Of a DNA stretch of 11,167 nucleotides, positions 6,379 to 11,167 are shown piece by piece (position 1 is the first letter of the stretch; every line of letters starts with the position of its first letter). A program made the translations under genes and the position numbers. Under the pieces are notes generated by a model that made no database searches, was not told the origin of the DNA, and saw only the letters and a list, made by a program, of their open reading frames with translations. The DNA is taken from contig JBHIER010000065.1 of assembly GCA_046760705.1 (NCBI GenBank), forward strand, positions 1 through 11,167, written 5' to 3'. The stretch is from JBHIER01 sp046760705 [NCBI: bacterium]. Lineage in GTDB: Bacteria > JBHIER01 > G020348925.

Positions 6379-9015
6379 GTGGGAACTTTAAACAAGATGT
6401 GCTGGCTTGCCATTTGGGCCGGCATGATTGGATTCGTCTGGTGCTCGGGCTCTTTGAGCCAGCAGATGATCGCCGACATTACCGAAGACGTGGAGACAGA
6501 ATTCGGGACCTATCATCCATATTTAGTGACCATCATACCGGAGGCCGAGCCGTATACGGTGGCCCCGGATTTCAGCAACGTGGTTAACTTCACCGATTTC
6601 ACCTTCAGTGCAGTCGAAGAAAGTCTTCTGGCGGCCAACTACTTTGTCGTCTCGCCAGGGCGGGATGAAGGTGGGACAGGATACAAGGAGATTTACGATA
6701 TCTACAACGAGTGCCGGGAGAAGAGTATCCCCATCTTCGTCACCACCGACGCCATGCTCCACACCTTCCATCTCTGCTTCGACAAGATTCTTAAGACGAT
6801 TGAGGAGAAGAAACTGTTCGACGATCTGCACAATCTCCTGTCGGCTCTTTTTGAGGAGACGGAGAATCAGTACGCCGCTGCCTCTGACTCCACGGTGCTG
6901 GCTGCCCTTGAACGCAACTTTGATTTTCTCATTGTCGCGGCCACACTTTTGGATTCCACCTTTCATCCCGGTGGGTACGGTAGCAAATATCTGGACGAAC
7001 TTGATCTTATTGAGGAGCATTCTGGTTTTGTCCTGTCGCCCATCTTCGGGTACGAGGAGGATTACAGCCAGTACATCCCCCGCGGCCATTACACCGACAG
7101 CGATTCGCTCCGGCACTATTTTCTGTCTATGATGTGGCTGGGGCGGATGACGTTTGCTGCTGGGCAGGCCGGACCCACACTGAGCGCCATTCTCTTAACT
7201 CAGGCCATGGAAAATGCGGGCGTTGGCATCATCCGAGCCACCGTACTCTGGGAACGCATCTACCAGCCCACCGTCTTCTTCGTCGGCAAATCGGATGACA
7301 TCAATTTTTATCAGTACAAAGATCTGGCTATGCAGGTCTATGGTTCTGGTTTTGCCGGATTGCCACCGGATGACTTTGCCGATGAAACCAAGCTTCAGAC
7401 ATTTCTCAACCTCGCTGAGGACCTTCCGGATCCCCAGATCACCTATCCCGGACAACCCAAAGGGTTCCGGCTCATGGGGCAGCGCTTTATTCCGGACTCC
7501 TATATTTTGGACCGGATGGTTATGCCTTATACCGGCCGCGTGATGCCCAAGGGTCTGGATGTCATGTCGGTCTTGGGATCGGCACGAGCCTATGAGATTT
7601 TAGATGAGATCTATCACGACCTGGCCGAGGACCAGATGGCCAACTTGAGAGCCGAGTTTGATGCCTATCCCGACACCGTCTGGGCCCAGAATGTTTACTG
7701 GAACTGGCTCTACTCTCTGATGCCGCTCCTCTTTGAGAAGGGAGAAGGCTATCCTTATTTTATGCAGAACGAAGCCTGGACGGACAAAGACTTGTATGCC
7801 TCTTTGGGTTCCTGGGCCGAGCTGCGCCACGATACCATCCTCTACGCTAAGCAATCGGGCACGGAGAGTGTCCCTCCTGTATCTGGTTTGGTTCAGGGTT
7901 ATGTTGAACCCAACCCCTACTTCTATGCCCGGCTGGCCTCTCTGGCCGATCTGATGATCACCGGTCTGGAGGATCAGGATCTGCTCTTTCCCAATTTTGA
8001 GCCGAGTCTGACTTCCCTTAAGGAGCTGCTGTTGGCACTGAAGACCATTTCCGAAAAGGAACTGACAAGCCAGTCATTGACGGCTGAGGAGTACGAAATC
8101 ATCTGTAACATCGGAGAGGCCATTGAGCGTATCGTGGAATTTACCTTATGGACTGAAGGACCATTTCCTGACAACGAGGAGATGCCAGTGATTGCCGATG
8201 TGCACACCGCTTTTGGTTCTTGCCTGGAGGAGGGCGTAGGCTACCCTTTCAGCATTTATGTCATCTGCAACGTCGAAGGCGAACTGATGGTGACTCGCGG
8301 CGCATCGTTTTCCTATTACGAGTTCGAATGGCCGATCAGCGACCGCCTGACCGATGAGAAATGGGTTGAGATGCTCCAGGGGGAAGATCCACCTCTGCCG
8401 CCGGTCTGGGTCTCCAGCTTTCTCGACTACGCCGCTGACTGGGTCAACACTGAACCTGACTTCTATTACTGGCAGAATCAAGGGCTCACTGGTATTGAGG
8501 TGACAATTGCAGGCGAGAACCTTACCGTCGGCGATACAGTGACCATCAGGGTCAGTTCACAGACCACCATTTCTGCTAAACCGACCATTGAGATCTTTCC
8601 CGTTGGTGCACCTTCTTTCCTTTTGACAGATATACAGCCCGAAGGAGATGGCTTTATAGGCATCCTCAATACATCTGGAATGAGTCCGGGCCTCGTTGGG
8701 GTGAAGGCAACCGCTGAGGTAGGAGATCATAATCCTGTCACGATCTCTTACCGAACCCGTTTTACACTCCAGGCGGTCGAGGAGATCAAGGGTGATGTCA
8801 ATGGTGACGGGCAGATAAACGTCCAGGATGTGCTGGTCGCGGTGAACATCATCCTTGGTCTTCTTGACCCAACGCCCGATCAACTCTGGGCCGCCGATTA
8901 CAACGACGACGGAGCAGTGAACGTTTTGGATGTGGTACTGATAGTGAACGAAATTCTCGGCATCCCGGAGCAATTGGGGGCACGATCCCTTTCTGCTGGT
9001 GGATTCAAACACTAA
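6379..9015 (+). CDS. Secreted DUF3160 protein with Ig-like segment and C-terminal dockerin
   Basis: This 878-aa protein has an N-terminal signal (MGTLNKMCWL then a hydrophobic stretch, about 8-24). There is no clean lipobox, so it is probably exported and cleaved by signal peptidase I. Residues about 70-690 match my memory of DUF3160: PIFVTTDAMLHTFHLCFDKI (118-137), the segment around 363-403 with GQRFIPDSYILDRM and LDVMSVLGSARAYEIL, and many aromatic helices. DUF3160 has no known activity. An Ig-like beta segment follows at about 700-800 (GIEVTIAGENLTVGDTVTIRV). The C-terminus is a dockerin-type double EF-hand: loop 1 uses Asp806, Asn808, Asp810, Asp817, and loop 2 uses Asp840, Asn842, Asp844, Asp851, so Ca2+ binding is expected. 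In classical systems dockerins bind cohesins on a scaffold; no cohesin is visible here. The start is GTG behind a perfect Shine-Dalgarno. The next gene begins 16 nt after the stop and carries the same kind of dockerin. Confidence 0.9.
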   Translation: MGTLNKMCWLAIWAGMIGFVWCSGSLSQQMIADITEDVETEFGTYHPYLVTIIPEAEPYTVAPDFSNVVNFTDFTFSAVEESLLAANYFVVSPGRDEGGTGYKEIYDIYNECREKSIPIFVTTDAMLHTFHLCFDKILKTIEEKKLFDDLHNLLSALFEETENQYAAASDSTVLAALERNFDFLIVAATLLDSTFHPGGYGSKYLDELDLIEEHSGFVLSPIFGYEEDYSQYIPRGHYTDSDSLRHYFLSMMWLGRMTFAAGQAGPTLSAILLTQAMENAGVGIIRATVLWERIYQPTVFFVGKSDDINFYQYKDLAMQVYGSGFAGLPPDDFADETKLQTFLNLAEDLPDPQITYPGQPKGFRLMGQRFIPDSYILDRMVMPYTGRVMPKGLDVMSVLGSARAYEILDEIYHDLAEDQMANLRAEFDAYPDTVWAQNVYWNWLYSLMPLLFEKGEGYPYFMQNEAWTDKDLYASLGSWAELRHDTILYAKQSGTESVPPVSGLVQGYVEPNPYFYARLASLADLMITGLEDQDLLFPNFEPSLTSLKELLLALKTISEKELTSQSLTAEEYEIICNIGEAIERIVEFTLWTEGPFPDNEEMPVIADVHTAFGSCLEEGVGYPFSIYVICNVEGELMVTRGASFSYYEFEWPISDRLTDEKWVEMLQGEDPPLPPVWVSSFLDYAADWVNTEPDFYYWQNQGLTGIEVTIAGENLTVGDTVTIRVSSQTTISAKPTIEIFPVGAPSFLLTDIQPEGDGFIGILNTSGMSPGLVGVKATAEVGDHNPVTISYRTRFTLQAVEEIKGDVNGDGQINVQDVLVAVNIILGLLDPTPDQLWAADYNDDGAVNVLDVVLIVNEILGIPEQLGARSLSAGGFKH

Positions 9016-9021
9016 GGCGAG
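9014..9021 (+). promoter_or_regulatory. Shine-Dalgarno favouring the ATG 9032 start
   Basis: AAGGCGAG lies 10 nt upstream of ATG 9032, at the end of the preceding gene. The alternative in-frame GTG at 8999 has no such sequence before it and would place a charged 11-residue extension ahead of the signal peptide. Confidence 0.5.
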
Positions 9022-9031
9022 ATGGCAAAAG

Positions 9032-11134
9032 ATGCGGAACCTATTGTATATCTTCGGTATCGGTCTCATCGTCGCTTCTGTTTCAATTGCCTCTCCTCTC
9101 TCCGCCTGTAGCCGAGGGGAAAGAGGGGCAAGTGGGGTTCAATCTCCCTCATGCCGACGGTCTTTCTCAGAATATGCCTTCTCAGGGTGGAGTCATCTCA
9201 TCAGCGTCGAATCGAACAACTACAATCCGGACTGCAACCCCTGGGTTACTGCCGACCGGAAGAAACTCTTCTTCATTTCTTTGGATGACCTTAATGGCCC
9301 TTCGAGGTTCGGACATCAAGGAAGTTGGGACATCTACATGGCGGAGTGGGACAGTGTTAACAACCGTTGGGGTGAGGGTATCAATCTCGGTCCGAATATC
9401 AACACCGACAGGCCGGAGCGACGCCCTTCCACTACACCCAATGGTGATACGTTATTTTTCAGTCGAGGCGGGAATATTTATGTTTCTATTTGGAGCGGTT
9501 TTGATTGGACGCCCCCGGTGCAACTGTTTCAGGGTTCAGACCCGGCCATCTCCTTCGATGGCCAAACCCTCTATTTCGTGAGGAACAACGACATCTGGAC
9601 CGCCAAACGAGGCGCTTCTATCTTCGATTGGCACTCATTTCAGAGCATCGGCCCGCCAGTGAACACCTCCCGTTCAGAAGTTCGTCCCTTCATTTCTGCT
9701 GATGGACAGAAGCTCTTCTTCAGCGACTTCGGCGGTTCTCGATCAGGCAGTTACGGTGGCGCGGACATCTGGGTCTCCACCTGGACTGGAACCGGTTGGA
9801 GCGAGCCATTGAATATGGGCCCACCGATCAATACGGATCTGCCTGCCTGTACTCCTTTCCTCATGCCCGATGGCGAAACATTTTACACCGCATCAGAATC
9901 GTTTGAAGGAAGTCGCGGCGATGAGGACGTGTGGGTCTCCTATCTGGATTCTATTCCAGGCCCGCGGTTCGTGCTCCCTGAACCGGGTATCTGGCAAAAG
10001 ACAGGGGAACTGGAGGGGGCCTGGAATGTCTATGCCCTGATCGAGGGAGCCGATGGCACCCTCTATGCTGGAACATCACCCGGCGATCGCGTTTATAAAT
10101 CAAATGACCGAGGAACAAATTGGAGTGCCTTAGATCCCTTGCCCGGTACTATGATTGTTTATTCTCTTCTCTGCACCGGAGACGGTGCGCTCTATGCGGG
10201 CACCTATCCCCATGGTGATGTTTTCAAAAGCACCGACGGCGGTGCCACCTGGACCAATACTGCCGACCTCTCTGGAGCGACAGCAGTGCGAGTGCTCATC
10301 GAGGCCAAAGATGATCGTATCCTGGCAGGGACTTCGACTCCCGGGCGCATCTTCGCCTCTGCGGATGGCGGAGCAAGCTGGCAACTTCTGGCCGATATCC
10401 CCCTGAACGGCATTTTCTGTCTCTACGAAGCCGAGGATAGTTCCATCTATGCCGGCGGCTGGGGTTCACCTTATAAATCCACTGATGGCGGCAGCAGTTG
10501 GTGGCCACTTAATAATTTCCCATTTCCTCCAAACGAGATGCGGAGCATCAACTCCGTCACCGAAACCCGGGACGGCACGCTCTGGGCCACCGGCTGGGTT
10601 CATGCTCACGGCGGTTATGTCTTCAAGAGCACCACGGCTGGAGCAGTATGGGACACCACGGGAAGAATCATGGTCGGCCCGGTACACGCAGTCAGGATTT
10701 ATGACCTCCTTGAAGATGGCGACGGCCGATTGTTTATTGGCTTTCAACCGGGGCCGGACAGCGTAGTCTTTTACTCCGCAGATGGTGGTCTAAGCTGGAA
10801 AAATACGGGTGTCCTTTCAGGTGCCCACGAGGTTCTCTGCCTTTTAAAGACAAGCGACGGCACAATCTATGCGGGAACCACTCCTAACGGTGATATTTTC
10901 AGAAGAGACGCTCATCAAAAAGGGGATGTCAACGGGGATGGGATGATCGACGTTATCGATGTGGTGAGAACAGTTCACATTCTCTTAGGTATTGGTCCAG
11001 ATCCCACGACCTCGGAACTCTGGGCCGCTGACTGCAACGGAGATGGGATCACCAACGTTCTGGATGTGGTGGGTATAGTCAATGTCATCTTAGGCATCGG
11101 TACTTGCCTGCCCAAAGCTGCGGGCTTAAAATGA
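9032..11134 (+). CDS. Putative lipoprotein with PD40 (TolB-like) propeller, Asp-box (BNR/sortilin-like) propeller and C-terminal dockerin
   Basis: From ATG 9032 the protein is 700 aa; an in-frame GTG at 8999 would add 11 residues and overlap the previous gene by 17 nt. The N-terminus MRNLLYIFGIGLIVASVSIA is followed by PLSAC, a good lipobox with Cys26, so it is probably a lipoprotein. About 60-310 has five PD40 repeats (e.g. SADGQKLFFSD, PNGDTLFFSR), as in TolB-type propellers. About 320-625 has seven repeats of the pattern GTLYAGT...VFKSxDGGxxW with Asp-boxes (KSTDGGATW, ASADGGASW, KSTDGGSSW). The last repeat lacks its SxDGGxxW part, while an unpaired IWQKTGEL precedes the first, so the ring may close as a seven-bladed propeller by N/C exchange. 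The C-terminal dockerin has EF-hand loops with Asp632, Asn634, Asp636, Asp643 and Asp667, Asn669, Asp671, Asp678. Propellers usually mediate binding, some Asp-box proteins are glycosidases, and no catalytic set is identifiable. A role in surface recognition together with the neighbouring DUF3160 protein is inference. Confidence 0.9.
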   Translation: MRNLLYIFGIGLIVASVSIASPLSACSRGERGASGVQSPSCRRSFSEYAFSGWSHLISVESNNYNPDCNPWVTADRKKLFFISLDDLNGPSRFGHQGSWDIYMAEWDSVNNRWGEGINLGPNINTDRPERRPSTTPNGDTLFFSRGGNIYVSIWSGFDWTPPVQLFQGSDPAISFDGQTLYFVRNNDIWTAKRGASIFDWHSFQSIGPPVNTSRSEVRPFISADGQKLFFSDFGGSRSGSYGGADIWVSTWTGTGWSEPLNMGPPINTDLPACTPFLMPDGETFYTASESFEGSRGDEDVWVSYLDSIPGPRFVLPEPGIWQKTGELEGAWNVYALIEGADGTLYAGTSPGDRVYKSNDRGTNWSALDPLPGTMIVYSLLCTGDGALYAGTYPHGDVFKSTDGGATWTNTADLSGATAVRVLIEAKDDRILAGTSTPGRIFASADGGASWQLLADIPLNGIFCLYEAEDSSIYAGGWGSPYKSTDGGSSWWPLNNFPFPPNEMRSINSVTETRDGTLWATGWVHAHGGYVFKSTTAGAVWDTTGRIMVGPVHAVRIYDLLEDGDGRLFIGFQPGPDSVVFYSADGGLSWKNTGVLSGAHEVLCLLKTSDGTIYAGTTPNGDIFRRDAHQKGDVNGDGMIDVIDVVRTVHILLGIGPDPTTSELWAADCNGDGITNVLDVVGIVNVILGIGTCLPKAAGLK

Positions 11135-11167
11135 AATCCTCAAAGATTATTGTGATGGCGATGTTGA
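11131..11167 (+). CDS. Start of a further, probably exported protein (cut by window edge)
   Basis: An ATG at 11131 overlaps the stop of the preceding gene in an ATGA junction and opens a frame MKSSKIIVMAML to the window end. The opening (two lysines, then a hydrophobic run) looks like the start of a signal peptide. No strong Shine-Dalgarno precedes it, which fits translational coupling to the upstream gene. Only 12 codons are visible, so nothing can be said of its function, though it is likely the third member of the secreted cluster. Confidence 0.55.
   Translation, partial: MKSSKIIVMAML

Noticed and set aside
6523-7116. 197-codon minus-strand frame within the DUF3160 gene
   Set aside because: It is an antisense shadow of a well-supported coding region, with no signal or motif of its own.
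1-11167. CRISPR arrays, tRNA or rRNA genes, insertion sequences
   Set aside because: I saw no regularly spaced direct repeats, cloverleaf with a GTTCRANNC arm, rRNA core sequence or transposase motif in the window.

Overview
The window (about 11 kb, moderate GC by eye) looks like ordinary bacterial chromosome. It carries housekeeping and stress genes on the left and a tandem set of secreted-protein genes on the right. The right-hand proteins pair DUF3160 or beta-propeller modules with a C-terminal dockerin-type double EF-hand of the form GDVNGDG...NVxDVV...ILG. In my experience this style is common in uncultured FCB-group and neighbouring candidate phyla (Zixibacteria, KSB1, Latescibacteria and similar). 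That taxonomic guess rests on protein style only; no rRNA or marker gene is present.

Left half, minus strand: an aldehyde dehydrogenase gene cut by the left edge (1-561) lies 64 nt downstream of a complete thioredoxin reductase gene, trxB (626-1564), probably in one transcript. A 385-nt gene-free stretch with short repeats and hairpins separates trxB from a large Lon-family ATP-dependent protease of the AAA_32 (YcbZ/LonB-like) type (1950-4403).

Middle: a 458-nt divergent intergenic region. It holds a sigma70-like promoter facing the protease, a 14-bp perfect palindrome in the presumed protease leader, a structured block (4586-4723) ending in a terminator-like hairpin that no gene explains, and a near-consensus extended -10 promoter facing right. 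That promoter drives a SplB-like radical SAM protein (4862-5674), followed by a small DUF6504-like protein (5834-6124). Both families have DNA-repair associations, so the pair may work together, but this is inference.

Right half, plus strand: after a 254-nt gap with a candidate promoter and a REP-like double-hairpin element come three closely packed genes for exported proteins. They are an 878-aa DUF3160 protein with an Ig-like segment and a dockerin (6379-9015), a roughly 700-aa putative lipoprotein with two different beta-propellers and a dockerin (9032-11134), and the first 12 codons of a third gene that overlaps the second by 4 nt (11131 to the edge). The shared C-terminal dockerin and the tight spacing suggest that these proteins act together at the cell surface or in an extracellular complex. 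This cluster is the most interesting part of the window.
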